A program made the position numbers and the translations under genes. From Agelas oroides (taxonomy: Eukaryota > Porifera > Demospongiae > Agelasida > Agelasidae): 64,000 nucleotides of DNA. The notes under the pieces were generated by a model, which made no database searches, was not told the DNA's origin, and worked only from the letters and a program-made list of their open reading frames with translations. How positions within the stretch are numbered: the first letter of the stretch is position 1; every line of letters begins with the position of its first letter. Shown one piece after another: positions 49,993 to 60,962 of the stretch. The stretch is taken from assembly GCA_949130485.1 (NCBI GenBank), contig OX422191.1:1615441-1679440 (forward strand). The letters are read 5' to 3'.

Positions 49993-52900
49993 ATGCGTGC
50001 ATGTATGTATGTGCATGTGTGTGTGTGTGCATGCGTGCGTGTGTGTGTGTGTAAAACTACATGCCCTCACAATCCGTATCCTGAGTGGCCATTCTGTACC
50101 ACTATATGTAGCCTCTTCCCCAGGCCACTCTCACAGCTGTGGAGAAAAATCGATTTTTCTCCACAGCTGCGAGATAAAATCTGGGAGTGGCCTGGGAACT
50201 GATTATGAGGGCTAGTGGTTGTCCAGTTGTTGTAGCTCGGTGGTAGAACACTGGCAGCTCAAGCCAGGGGTCGTGGGTTCGATCCATTACACACACATCT
50301 CTTTAAAGCAAATGACACAAACAATAACACAAACAATAACAATGACACAAACAATAACACAAACAATAACAAACAATAACACAAACAATAACAAACAATA
50401 ACACAAACAATAACAAACAATAACACAAACAATAACAAACAATAACACAAACAATAACAAACAACAACACAAACAATAACAAACAATAACAAACAATAAC
50501 AAACAACAACACAAACAATAACAAACAATAACACAAACAATAACAAACAATAACAAACACAGCAGATGTTTACATACGTGTGGAATAAGGTGTAGAACGG
50601 CGTCACAGAATAAGGCAGAAACGCCCATCGATATTAACAGAGAGTAGAAGAACTTGGAAAACCGTCCAACTCTTGACTTTTCGTTCAAAAATGGTACAAC
50701 CAATATTGCGGCCAGAGCCACCATGCATAAGAACAGCATTATCAGAAATCCATAGCCGTAGGCTGTGAGGGGGAGAGTGTAGGTGTGGGGGTGTGAGGGG
50801 GGAGCAGGGGATGTGAAGGTCATGAGGATGAGTTTACGTGTGCATGCACAGACTCGTTCCCAGCCTTTCCCTCCCTGTTTTTGTGTCCTGTAAGTGACCA
50901 GAAACTGGACGGTGGGAGGACTGAGAATGAGGCTATGCCTGTGCATATGTTGGCAAATACAAGCTAGAGGGGAGGGAATGGGAAGAGTAGAGAAAGGAGT
51001 GGAGGAGAAGGAGGGATGGGGTGGAGGGGGGGTGAAAGAGGGGATAAGAGGTGAGAAGAGGGAGAGAGGAGGAGAGGAAGACGAAAAGAGACGACAAAAA
51101 ATGCTACACCTTCTGCCTTGGTCAGCTCATTGGTAGAGTTGCTATGGTTATTGTTGCTTAAGCAACCACAACCTAGTTGTGCCACAACTCCCTGGCACAA
51201 AGAGAACGCAGTGTCACATGACAGGTAGGTACCATGTGTGTCGTTAGCCAAGTCGGACTGACTTGCTTCTGTTGTAGGAAAGACATGATTATACATTAAT
51301 TACATCCCTTTTCTGTAGTTCAACATGAGTTAATTTGAGTTTGTACTTCACCAAGATGACAAACACTACTAGGTCTTGGGAAAGGACCTCTCCAGTCTTC
51401 ATTCCTCTCATCTCCAACTCACTTCCCAGACTTTCATTCACTACTCTCCCCCTCTCCCTCTCCTTCTTGGCTCACCTCTCCCTCCCTCCCTCTCCCTCCC
51501 TCCCCTTCTAACCTCTGTTCTTGGCACAGATTTGAAGATTTGCAGTGAGCTCATCAAACACATCTGCTAAATCTTCCTCAGGAACACACTGCAATTGGAG
51601 AAAAAGTGGAAGGGAGGGTAAAATGGGAGGGAGGGAGGGAGGGTAGAGAGGAGGGTAGAGAGAAACAGGAGCAAGATAGAGAGGAAAGGGATGGAGAGGG
51701 ACACCTTTATCACTCCTGGAAGTTACTAAAGGAACTCACACTTTTTGGTCCTTGGCTGACTTCTTTCCTGGAGTTCAGCCTGGCATTGGACTCTGTTAGA
51801 AGATGACAGGGATTTATTAAAACCAAATTAAACTTACCAGGTTTCAATACAGTAAACAACATACAGTATAACAACATACAGTATACAGTAAACAACATAC
51901 AGTATAACAACATACAGTATACAGTAAACAACATACAGTATACAGTAAACAACATACAGTATACAGTAAACAACATACAGTATAACAACATACAGTATAC
52001 AGTAAACAACATACAGTATAACAACATACAGTATACAGTAAACAACATACAGTATAACAACATACAGTATACAGTAAACAACATACAGTATAACAACATA
52101 CAGTATACAGTAAACAACATACAGTATACAGTAAACAACATACAGTAAACAACATACAGTATACAGTAAACAACATACAGTATAACAACATACAGTATAC
52201 AGTAAACAAGATACAATACAGTAAACAACATACAGTATACAGTAAACAACATACATGTACCAAGCTAGTTCCTGGTGAGGAAACTGTCAGGTGAACCAAG
52301 TTGAACTTCTTGACCACATCACCAAAATGTGGTAAGGACTAACGAGATAAGCGGGTGTGCGTAAAATGCTTTGAAACATTGTTACGTCAAGAGCACATAA
52401 GAACTGGCAGCTTGAGTAAGAGGGTGTAACTCTGCAAAATTTGAAATCAGACGGATTTTACCGCCAATACTATAAATAGTAACATGTACTGTGCATGCTG
52501 CATAGATCAACATAAGCCGTTGTTGCTAAACACGTGACCGGGTGTTCTATTTTTAGTATGGTTCAATAATTTTGACCGGACTACGGGCTTCTATTAGAGT
52601 TACACGTTCTTACTCAAGCTGCCCGTTCTTATGCGTTCTTGGTTACACTAGTTGCAAATTCAACTTGGTTCACCAATGGTTTCTCCTCATGAGAAGATGG
52701 GGTCTGCCATGAAATGTCACATTGTACAAGCATTGCTAGTGACAAGTCCATTACATAACCCCACCAACATGACCTTAAGCTGCCATCTTGGTGTATTGCA
52801 TGTACAACACATCAATGGCAGTATAGTATGACATAGATTGAAAACTTCAGTTAAGCGTTTACAGCTGCTTTAAATTTCATAGATAATTATCTCATTGAAC

Positions 52901-53930
52901 ACATACTAGAAGCATTATGACGTGATGCATGCAGTAGTGCTCTTCGCCCCGTCCGGCACCCCTCTATGCGGCTGTACTCGTAGCTAGCTCAGCGCTAGCA
53001 CGCTGCCAGTTTTATTTACTTTGTTAAAGTGAGAGATGACAATGCTCCCTGATAAATGGACCTGAGATGCCACGGCCAAATTTAAATTCCGCCAATATTT
53101 TTTTACGGTTGGTTAGGGGCCAAACCGACAAATTTAAAGACGGCCAATATTTCCGGCTATATGGTATACAGCTGTTTTAGGCTATACAAAGTTTCGCATG
53201 TCTCTCCTGATAAACCTTCCCTGCCTCAAACCAATTTTGTTGGTCAGCCTTCACGTTGTCTACCCTTGTGGCTACATAAAATATCTAAACCTCAGACTTT
53301 AACTTCTTCTTTTTCCAGTGGTCAATTCCCTTGGTAGAACAGCTACAGAGGCTTTCAGTTATGTCACTAAAAACATACACATCTGTATACTAAAACTTGC
53401 GCCCCCATATTGGAGTACAGCTTTATGCATGGCAGTATATGCAGTATTGATTGAAAATGAATGGCAGTATCTATGTGTGGTATCAATCGAAGACGAACTG
53501 GCCTCACAGATAAGCTTAATTTAGCAGTTTAAACTTACAGAGTATTTGCCTGATTCAACACATACTAGAAGCATTCTAAGTGTCTCTTTGCATTCACCAA
53601 GATCACCATAGAAACTACCATCTCATTGTAATCCAACATAGCGGCTGTTTTCGATCATACTTTTGTATTCTTAACCGTGATTACATCGTGAAAACCCTCC
53701 ATAGCTGAAATGTTTCATGTATGCACCAATTAATTGGCAACTGAGTTACACAGCAGTAACTGCACACTTCAGGGGTTTACTACCTCAAGCAGCTTGCAAT
53801 CTTTCTCCCAGTCTTAGAACATACCTTTTTCCCTGATCTTCTCTCTGCTGCTGTCTTCTGGTGGTGTACCAGCTGCATGGCTGACCACTGCAAGCAACAC
53901 AATGACAACCAGTGGAGAAAAAGTACTCAT
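43235..53930 (-). CDS. SLC39A-like: ZIP zinc transporter, LIV-1 subfamily (SLC39), with altered metal-site residues
   Basis: Ten exons: 53930-53825, 51792-51740, 51588-51513, 51268-51110, 50762-50578, 49942-49739, 46739-46521, 46099-45916, 45638-45448, 43378-43235; 1521 bp, 506 residues, phases consistent. Moves Zn2+ (or a related metal) into the cytosol. Signal peptide ([20 protein letters not shown]), Cys-containing ectodomain, eight membrane helices: TM1 [22 protein letters not shown]2 with [14 protein letters not shown]3 [20 protein letters not shown], His-rich loops ([17 protein letters not shown]), TM4 [18 protein letters not shown]5 [18 protein letters not shown]6, TM7 [18 protein letters not shown]8 to CVAVYEK. 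TM4 has HRxxD where HNxxD is usual, and TM5 has HEIPHVLCD where HExPHExGD is usual. Divergent from ZnT. Confidence 0.88.
43593..43765. mobile_element. TACCGTAGAT MITE, 173 bp
   Basis: TACCGTAGATTGGGAAATTT at the left and AAATTTCCCCATCTACGGTA at the right, bounded by TA. Interior A/T-rich with repeated T-T-T-T-C-G-C-C blocks. In the last ZIP intron. Confidence 0.8.
44277..44625. repeat. 16-bp minisatellite, about 21 copies
   Basis: Unit GTGAGGGATGGTAGTT with a few G/C variants, in the last ZIP intron. Each unit begins with GTGAGG, a donor-like hexamer on the plus strand but not on the strand of the host gene. Confidence 0.9.
44950..45416. mobile_element. 467-bp MULE-type foldback element with 9-bp target-site duplication
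   Basis: Arms of about 200 bp starting CAGAGGAGGTTGGAAGCTAG are mirrored almost perfectly around a ~75-bp centre. Perfect duplication GCTCAGGAC at 44941-44949 and 45417-45425. Nine-base duplication with near-full-length inverted repeats is typical of Mutator-like MITEs. It lies just past the donor of ZIP exon 9, in the intron. Confidence 0.9.
45640..45897. repeat. GGAGGGAGA minisatellite (minus-strand polypyrimidine tract of ZIP exon 9)
   Basis: Two ~110-bp blocks built from GGAAGGGGGAGAGGAGAGAGA. On the coding strand it is CT-rich and leads into the CTCCACAG acceptor at 45639. Confidence 0.8.
46146..46366. mobile_element. Inverted-repeat MITE with AAGAACGGGTGGCTTGAGTA ends
   Basis: Left AAGAACGGGTGGCTTGAGTA, right TTACTCTAGTCACCCGTTCT. 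The interior shares G-T-G-C-T-T-A-G-C-A-A-C-A-A-C-G-G-C-T-T with a second copy at 52395-52634. In a ZIP intron. Confidence 0.7.
47525..47686 (+). pseudogene. Transposon-derived ORF fragment (Arg/Lys-rich, NPEKH motif)
   Basis: 53 codons beginning [12 protein letters not shown], with [17 protein letters not shown]. Repeated R-x-x-Y-x-x-N-P-E-K-H motifs are common in mobile-element proteins of marine invertebrates; only one is left here. It lies within a ZIP intron on the opposite strand. Not likely functional. Confidence 0.35.
48040..48713. mobile_element. Inverted-repeat element with ~125-bp arms and strand-skewed interior
   Basis: 48042-48166 (AAAAAAGTTTGCCAAACGCA through GTGCCATTTTGCC) recurs in inverse at 48583-48713. 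Between the arms the plus strand is almost only A, C and T, with many ACACAC and CCAC words. No coding frame. Confidence 0.8.
48764..49147. mobile_element. TACCGTAGAT MITE, 384 bp
   Basis: TACCGTAGATCGGGAAAATT at the left, AAATTTCCCAATCTACAGTA at the right, same family as 43593-43765. Inside are a duplicated CTAGGATACCTGGCTC-type segment and a further inner inverted copy of the A/T-rich arm. Confidence 0.7.
49943..50050. repeat. (GT)n microsatellite forming the acceptor of ZIP exon 6
   Basis: On the minus strand the (CA)n run ends CACACAG and exon 49942-49739 starts directly after. Confidence 0.8.
50109..50205. mobile_element. TAGCCTC hairpin element, right end degraded
   Basis: TAGCCTCTTCCCCAGGCCAC, a central ACAGCTGTGGAGAAAAATCG palindrome and ATCTGGGAGTGGCCTGGGAA. 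Close relative of 35509-35756 with most of the middle missing. No clear target duplication. Confidence 0.6.
50217..50285 (+). mobile_element. tRNA-derived SINE head with repeat tail
   Basis: GTTGTAGCTCGGTGGTAGAA (A box-like) and GTGGGTTCGATCC (B box-like) at normal pol III spacing, sharing CAGCTCAAGCCAG with the copy at 39184-39260. It runs straight into the ACAAACAATA array, which looks like an expanded SINE tail. In a ZIP intron. Confidence 0.65.
50300..50570. repeat. ACAAACAATA array
   Basis: About 270 bp of AACAATAACACAAACAATAA units with slight variation, between the SINE head and the donor of ZIP exon 5. Confidence 0.85.
51843..52255. repeat. ACATACAGTATACAGTAAAC minisatellite in ZIP intron 1
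   Basis: Alternating AACATACAGTATAAC and AACATACAGTATACAGTAA units over about 410 bp. Self-complementary GTATAC cores. Frames here (Tyr/Cys/Val-rich) are artefacts. Confidence 0.9.
52395..52634. mobile_element. Inverted-repeat MITE, second copy of the 46146 family
   Basis: Left CATAAGAACTGGCAGCTTGA, right TCAAGCTGCCCGTTCTTATG. In ZIP intron 1. Confidence 0.75.
52640..53824. other. 5' part of ZIP intron 1
   Basis: About 1.2 kb without a supported exon. It includes a CCAAATTTAAATTCCGCCAA / CCAATATTTCCGGCTATATG pair near 53078-53165 that looks like a worn inverted repeat. Nothing else recognised. Confidence 0.45.
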
Positions 53931-55318
53931 CTCGCGGAGCAGGATCTAACAGTAGGCTATAATCATAGATTATCCAATATCACGGGACAGGATCTGTACT
54001 AGTACGTAATAACAATATGCCACGCCCACTCCTTTGTTTAGACCGAGCCGCAAGAGTTTGTAATCCTGAATAAAAGCAGCTACCACCAAGGGTAGTCTAG
54101 CCTTTACAAGTACTATCTACACTCCACAGGTTTCCAGAATTACTCTACTTTCTTGATAGCACTCCAATTAGCGCCCTTCAAAGCATGGTTCGACCATAGA
54201 TTATATAGCTAATCTATGGTTCGACATAGGCAGGATTGACTTGATCAACTTAGTAAAACATGCAATGGCCCAACTCCCCGTACAATTTACAAAGCCACCC
54301 CTATAAACTAGTGCTAACCGTTCCGTCTTCTTCCAGCCTAAACTTAGGACGGCATCTGATCAGCCAGTGCTTTGCACACGGCAACGTCCGTTTTGCACAC
54401 GGCACTTGCTTTTAGCCACTCACCTACGCCAAGACTGGCTCGCCTTATTAAAGTGACGAAGAACTCGAGAAAGGACGAATCTAGGAAGGAGGGAACTACA
54501 TCGGTCATCTGAGAGGATAGACAGACGGCGAAGAGAAGAAGTGAGGCACTGAACCGTTTCCGGTAGTAATATGGCGTCACGCCAGAGTCAATTTTCGTTT
54601 CAGCACATAGCTCTTGTAAGTCAGTACATTTCAAAATAGATGACGCATCTTCACCATTGTACGCCCGTACGGTCAAGCCTGAAGCGCACACACTAAAAGT
54701 TGTTGCGGTAACCTGTTGAAGGGCGCGTGACCGTGGTTAATTTTTCAAGCGTGAAAAATTCATCCGCACAGCCTGTTATGCGGTGTACATGTGTATTTCA
54801 AGTCGTCACGTGCTGTTAGTTTAGCAAAAGTTACGTTATTGGCCAGATCAGTACGAAGGTGCAATGAAAGTCTGATTCAGCATTTTAACACGACCTGTAT
54901 CAGTTCTGCAGGAACAGCCTCGAGGGTTGCTGTTCGGCTCTGTAAGAGCAGGCCTCAGGTAGCCTTGTTCCCAGGCCTTGCACGTTCATTGCTTGCAGTA
55001 CACAATTTGTGCAAATTTTGTGCTGCAAGCAATGAACGTGCAAAAGCCTGGGAACGAGGATAGCCCTAAGACATGCTGTTCATACTGGTCTGATACAGAT
55101 ATGTGTGTACTGATTTGATACTGTCCTGATACTAGTACCACAACTGAACAGTTTATGTTGTGTCATATTTTTGACATCAACACCAATCCTTCCCGTTACA
55201 GGGTTATTAAGAAAAGCAACTCTTCTCGTCACCCAAAACTTTCCCAAGCCAGCAAGTTTACCTGCTATCTGAATTCACTGACATTCTATATCGTTGTTCG
55301 AGTACTTTCACTACTAAA
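53931..55318. promoter_or_regulatory. Shared divergent 5' region of ZIP and ZnT genes
   Basis: 1388 bp between the ZIP and ZnT start codons. Two metal-response-element matches lie near the middle. A TAGCCTTGTTCCCAGGCCTT hairpin spans about 54958-55066. An acceptor-like site CCTTCCCGTTACAG ends at about 55201 and leads without other AG into the ZnT start, so a ZnT 5' UTR exon is likely. Candidate upstream donors include GTAAGT at 54614 and GTAGCC at 54959. Confidence 0.55.
54373..54403 (+). promoter_or_regulatory. Two metal-response elements (MRE) 21 bp apart
   Basis: TGCACACGGC at 54373-54382 and again at 54394-54403, both on the plus strand. Both fit the MTF-1 consensus TGCRCNCGGC. They lie 443 bp and more from the ZIP start and about 920 bp from the ZnT start. 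MTF-1 control of zinc transporters is well established in animals; its operation here is inferred. Confidence 0.5.
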
Positions 55319-58300
55319 ATGTCTGTGACTGACCCTGCCCACCCAGTCGTGACCGACCCCGCCCACCCAGTCATTCCCGACACGACCCCTCAACATTGGT
55401 CACAAAGATCTGGCGTCATGGCTTCCCCCACGATGACCCCGGTCCAACAAACCCCTCAAGACTTCCTGCTTAACATGGTCAACGAAGAGGAAATGGAAAA
55501 AAAACTCCCCCCCTTTAATCACCATGTAATTAACTGTCCATGCAGCCCAGATTGCAAGAACGAGTGCTGTTGTAGAATGCGCAGACGTAGATGTTCTGAT
55601 AGCCTGGAGGCAGATGCCAGTACAAGACTTTTGCCTGAGAGGACAAACGGAGACGATCGTATGAGTGTCAGCTCGTATGGCTCCACGGACAGCAATGACA
55701 ATCTCATACAGGGAGATGAAGATATGGTGGGTCCTTTTGTCAGTCTGTCCGTGTAGGGTTCACTCAGGCTTGCCCCAGTTATTTCTTGAGCCTGCTCACA
55801 CCTGGAGACAAAACAGCCCCACCAATATACATCAAGACAAAATTACTTGAACACTTTAAGTGGCTTTTCAGTTTTATGCTCTGTTATCACTCCCACCTCC
55901 CTTCCTCTCCCTCCTCTTTTGTCTCATTTCTCCTGCCTTCCCCCTTCCTCTCCCTCCACTTTTGTCTCATTTCTCCTGCCTTCCCCCTTCCTCTCCCTCC
56001 ACTATATCATCTCTCCCGCCTCCTGCCTCCCATCCCTCTCCCTCTCCCTCTTCCCTCTCATCTCCCCAACCTCCTTACCTCTCCAGACATGCCAAAGTCC
56101 CAGTGGTGCTCCCTCCTTCGTGGTCCACACAGGTCGTTCCCCTGTGGAAGAATCTGTGCACTGTGGATGTCATGAGAAAGTCACCGACAATACAACACGC
56201 AAGGCGAAGATAAAGTTGGTAATTGCCTGTCTTGTTGCCCTTGTCTTCATGGTTGGAGAAGTGGTCGGTGAGTTGTTAATCTAGCAATTTTCCTGGGGCC
56301 CTGCCCGGCTTTTCGTTTCCAGTTTGGTAAAGTAGGAGAGGGGCCTTGTATATTTTCTAACATGGGTGATGTCATGATAGAAATGGTGGTAGAAATTGTG
56401 CGTACTTACTACATGTGTCTAGCTAGCAGTGTGTGATTGTCTTACACACACAGTGTTGAGTATTCATGTGTCAGTCACATGCAGTTAATTCTATTCCCAG
56501 CTGATGAATTTGTAAATGATAATTGCTCTTTGAAGAATTCTGACTGCATGTATAAATATTGATTTTGGGGGTTTGTGAACATGTGAATTGTATTATGAAG
56601 TACATGTACTTACATAGTACCTGCCCTCAGTAAATGCTTCCAGTATACTCAGCTTGTATAACACAGTAAATGCTTCCAGTATACTCAGCTTGTATAACAC
56701 AGTAAATGCTTCCAGTATACTCAGCTTGTATAACACAGTAAATGCTTCCAGTATACTCAGCTTGTATAACACAGTAAATGCTTCCAGTATACTCAGCTTG
56801 TATAACACAGTAAATGCTTCCAGTATACTCAGCTTGTATAACACAGTAAATGCTTCCAGTATACTCACGTCGTATAACACAGTAAATGCTTCCAGTATAC
56901 TCACGTCGTATAACACAGTAAATGCCTCCAGTATACTCACCTCGTATAACACAGTAAATGCCTCCAGTATACTCGGCTCGTATAACACAGTAAATGCCTC
57001 CAGTATACTCGGCTCGTATAACACAGTAAATGCCTCCAGTATACTCGGCTCGTATAACACAGTAAATGCCTCCAGTATACTCGGCTCGTATAACACAGTA
57101 AATGCCTCCAGTATACTCACCTCGTATAACACAGTAAATGCCTCCAGTATACTCGGCTCGTATAACACAGTAAATGCCTCCAGTATACTCGGCTCGTATA
57201 ACACAGTAAATGCTTCCAGTATACTCGGCTCGTATAACACAGTAAATGCTTCCAGTATACTCGGCTCGTATAACACAGTAAATGCTTCCAGTATACTCGG
57301 CTCGTATAACACAGTAAATGCTTCCAGTATACTCGGCTCGTATAACACAGTAAATGCTTCCAGTATACTCGGCTCGTATAACACAGTAAATGCTTCCAGT
57401 ATACTCGGCTCGTATAACACAGTAAATGCTTCCAGTATACTCAGCTTGTATAACACAGTAAATGCTTCCAGTATACTCAGCTTGTATAACACAGTAAGTG
57501 CTTCCAGTATACTCAGCCTGTATAACACAGTAAATGCTTCCAGTATACTCAGCCTGTATAACACAGTAAATGCCTCCAGTATACTCAGCTTGTATAACTT
57601 GGTAAGTGCTTCCAGTATATTAGAGGAAGAATGGTGCATATTTGGGAATGTCTTAGTCCCAATATCTCTCCTGCCTCAATCTTTCACCTCCCTCCCCACC
57701 ATCTTTCACAGGGGGTTATTTGGCTGGCAGTTTGGCCATCATGACGGACGCAGCACATATGTTGTCCGACTTTGCTGGTTTTCTCATCTCCCTCTTTGCC
57801 ATCTGGGTGGCCAGCAGACCTCCTTCAAAACGCATGTCTTTTGGATGGCACCGGGCTGGTGTGTGTGTGTGTGTGGTGTGTGTGTGGTGTGTGTGTGTGC
57901 ATTATATTCTTGTAACATGCCATGTGACTTGTGTGACTTATCATGTGCTTTACAACATATATGGGTGGTGCATGTGACCATCATGTGACCATCATGTGAC
58001 TGTCATGTGACTTATGTACTTTACAGAGGTTGTTGGTGCTGTGGTGTCAGTGTTGATCATCTGGGTACTGACTGGTGTTCTTGTCTATGAAGCAATTCTT
58101 CGAGTCATTCATCGGACTTTTGAAGTGAACGCTAATATCATGTTGATTACAGCATGTGTCGGAGTGTTTGTCAACGTACTGTGAGTTGTGTTACTCTCAT
58201 CTCATGCCTTTCTCTCTTCCTCTTCTTCTCCCCTTCTTCCTACATGTAAATCTTTCCCTTTCCTCCTCTGTCCTTCATGATTGCAAAATATTTTTGTCTG

Positions 58301-60560
58301 TACTGAATACTCCTCCTCCTCCCCCTTCCCCTCCCCCTCCCCCTCCTCCTCCCCCTCCCCCTCCTCCTCCCCCTCCCCCTCCCCCTCCCCCTCCTCCTCC
58401 CCCCTCCTCCCCTCCTCCTCCTCCTCCTCCTCCTCTTCCTCCTCCCCTCCTTCTCCTCCTCCTTCTCTTCCTCCTCCCCTCCTCTTCCTCCTCCTCCCTC
58501 ACAGCATGTGTGCAGTGTTACACCAACATAGTCATGGACATGGTGGTAGTCATGGTCATGGTGGTGGCGGCCATGGTCATCGTCATGGTGACAGTCATGG
58601 ACATGGTGGTAGTCATGGACATGGTGGTGACCATGGTCATGGTGGTGGCAGCCATGGTCATCGTCATGGTGATGCTTCTGGAAATAAAAAGCGAGACCAA
58701 GAAATGGTATATGTCACAATGCAATAAGTTGCACACATACGCAGTCCTTCTCTCCATCCTCTTCCTCCTCCTCCCACCCTTCTTTTCCCTCCTTTCAGTC
58801 CCTTCTTCCCTTTTTAGTTTCTCTTCCATTTCTTGTCTTCTCCCTCAATCTCTCCCCTCATTTCCTTATCTCTCCTCTCTCTCCTCCTTCTCCTCTACTG
58901 CCTTCCTCTCTTCTGTCCCGCCCCCTTCCCTCCTCCTCTTTTCCCTCCTTCTCTCCTTCCCTCTCTCCTCTCCTCCTCTCTCTACTATCAGGAAGATTCG
59001 GCAGCAGCAAAGTCCAGCAAACACAAGAAAAAGGCAAGAAAGAGTGATCAAAACATCAATGTGCGGGCTGCGTTTATCCACGTTATTGGAGATCTTATTC
59101 AGAGCATTGGAGTTGTGATTGCTGGCTACATCATCTGGTTCAAGGTGAGACGTGAGTCATGTGATGTCATGTGGTGTCATGTGATGTCATGTGATGTCAT
59201 GGGTGTCATGGGTGTCATGTGATGTCATGTGGTGTCATGTGATGTCATGTGATGTGACTGTAATTGTGGCTTTTATGTACCTGTAGCACACTGTGATTAG
59301 TAGTTTACTGTGTGCATATTGTTCATTCTGTTCCTCACATCATGCACCCCCTCCCACCACAAACACACACCCTCACACACCATGACTATACTGACAGCCG
59401 GAATGGAAACTAGCGGATCCAATTTGTACCTTTCTGTTCTCTATCTTGGTATTAATCTCTACACTCAATGTAATGAGGGATGCACTTCGAGTGCTCATGG
59501 AAGGTAGGTGTGACATCATGTGACTGTCATGTGATGTCATGTGACTCCTGACACATTCAGAGCATTATTGAGGGTTGGTATGGTGGTCATGTGAGATGTG
59601 GTCTTGTGACGGCCAGTGCTGTTATAAAGAGTCATGTGACAGCTCACTTCTCCTACCCCCTCCCTGCACTCCTCTCTCCAGGTACACCAAAGCACATCAA
59701 CTACGAGGCAGTGAAGGAAGATCTTGAGGAGATTGATGGAGTGAAACAAGCTCACAGTCTACACATTTGGTCCCTCACACTCAACAAGATAGCACTGGCC
59801 GCCCACCTTGTGCTAGGTGAGGAGAGAAAGCTTGCTTGCACTCCACTGACTAGAAGGACTTCATGATTGCATTCTAGAACAGCAAGCTAGTGGAGTGTGC
59901 TTAGCCTAGCCTCATTCCCAGGCTCTCACACTCCGGAACATGAATATGTGGGAAGAGCCTGGTATCTCTTCTCACGTGAGCATGATTTTTTAGAACAGAA
60001 AGGCAACGTTTCACATGCTGTTCATCCAACTATACGCTCAACACTCAGTGTGTAGGATACTTGCTCCTCGCTAGCTAGAAATATGAAGTAAGTTACCCAC
60101 TACCTTCACTCTTTCTGCTGCTCTGAGTCTTTGGGTATACCTACGCTTGATGCTGCTGCTCACGTGAGAAAAAATACCTGGCTCTCCCTTCCCGCACAAG
60201 TTCAATATGTGTGTTCCAGAACAGGGAGCCTGGGAACGAGGCTATGGTTAGCCTTCCTTACCATTTCATAGCCTCATACCCCAGGCTTTTTCTCATGGAA
60301 GAATGAGCCTGGGTACAAGGTTATGCAATGGCGTGCGGAACAGGGAGATAAGGCTGGGAATGAGGCTAACCATTGCAGGCATGTATGTACATGGGTACAC
60401 GCACATTGAAATTATACTCAACACCCCACCCATTAACATACCACCCTTTTCCTTCCATTCCCTCCCATCCAACCTGCACCTCCTCCCCAACCCTTCCTCC
60501 CCCCTCCCCCCTCGACCATCCACCCACCCACACCCACACCCACACACACCCACACCCACA

Positions 60561-60636
<76 letters not shown>

Positions 60637-60810
60637 CCAGGAGCCAATAACCAACAGGTCCTAACGCAAGCCTCACACATGTTGAAGGAGAGATACAACA
60701 TCCACCAGACGACATTACAAGTTGAAGACTTCCACCCTACGATGGACGAATGTGGGACATGCCAGAAACCGACTGATAATAAGAACAAACTGCTGTCATG
60801 CTGGCCTTGA
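55319..60810 (+). CDS. SLC30A-like: ZnT zinc exporter of the SLC30A2/3/4/8 group with expanded His-rich loop
   Basis: Nine exons: 55319-55726, 56087-56267, 57712-57858, 58027-58180, 58505-58706, 58992-59144, 59398-59503, 59682-59816, 60635-60810; 1662 bp, 553 residues, all phases consistent. A cation-diffusion-facilitator that pumps Zn2+ from cytosol into vesicles or out of the cell in exchange for protons. Long N-terminus with [17 protein letters not shown] and HCGCHEK, then six helices: [40 protein letters not shown] (HxxxD, His212/Asp216); [50 protein letters not shown] (HxxxD, His394/Asp398); [20 protein letters not shown]. Between TM4 and TM5 lies a repeated Gly-His loop ([20 protein letters not shown] and a second copy). 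The C-terminal domain has SLHIWSLT and [16 protein letters not shown]. Head-to-head with the ZIP gene. Confidence 0.92.
56629..57612. repeat. 36-bp minisatellite, about 27 copies, in ZnT intron 2
   Basis: Unit CAGTAAATGCTTCCAGTATA followed by CTCAGCTTGTATAACA. Variant sub-blocks (CTCGGCTCG, CTCACGTCG, CTCACCTCG; GCTTCC versus GCCTCC) are grouped, showing local homogenisation. Thirty-six bases without a stop gives long artefact frames on both strands. Four more copies lie at 60963-61098. Confidence 0.95.
58310..58504. repeat. CCT/CCCCCT array forming the acceptor tract of the ZnT His-loop exon
   Basis: About 190 bp of CTCCTCC and CCCCCTC ending CCTCACAG at 58504. Pro/Ser-rich and Gly/Glu-rich frames here are artefacts. 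Confidence 0.85.
59146..59260. repeat. TCATGTGATG repeat in ZnT introns
   Basis: GTCATGTGATGTCATGTGGT-type units begin right after the donor of ZnT exon 6, and shorter runs recur in the introns before exon 4 (57970-58015) and after exon 7 (59510-59545). Confidence 0.75.
60560..60634. repeat. (CA)n microsatellite forming the acceptor of the last ZnT exon
   Basis: A pure (AC)n run ending ACACAG at 60634. The exon starts at the next base with no other pyrimidine tract. Confidence 0.85.
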
Positions 60811-60962
60811 CATTTGGCTTTACCTGTGTGTTGTAGCATTTGTGTTCAGCTCTATGCAATCTCTTGTTTACTCTCATGATTGAAGCAGTGTTATAGCTGT
60901 CATGTACTCTTGACCCCTGACCCTCAGTGTAGGCACAAGACTAGCTGTCAAATAGCAGGAAA

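Noticed and set aside
51710..52317. Tyr/Cys/Val-rich minus-strand frames
   Set aside because: Artefact of the ACATACAGTATAC minisatellite; ZIP exon 2 ends at 51740.
54344..54691. 115-codon minus-strand frame between ZIP and ZnT
   Set aside because: No recognisable domain. It overlaps the MRE pair and a GTAAGT site on the other strand, and chance length is plausible in this CG-richer promoter region.
56593..57988. 348- and 444-codon frames with 12-residue repeats
   Set aside because: A 36-bp satellite with no stop yields long frames on both strands. The real ZnT exon is 57712-57858 in a frame set by the flanking exons.
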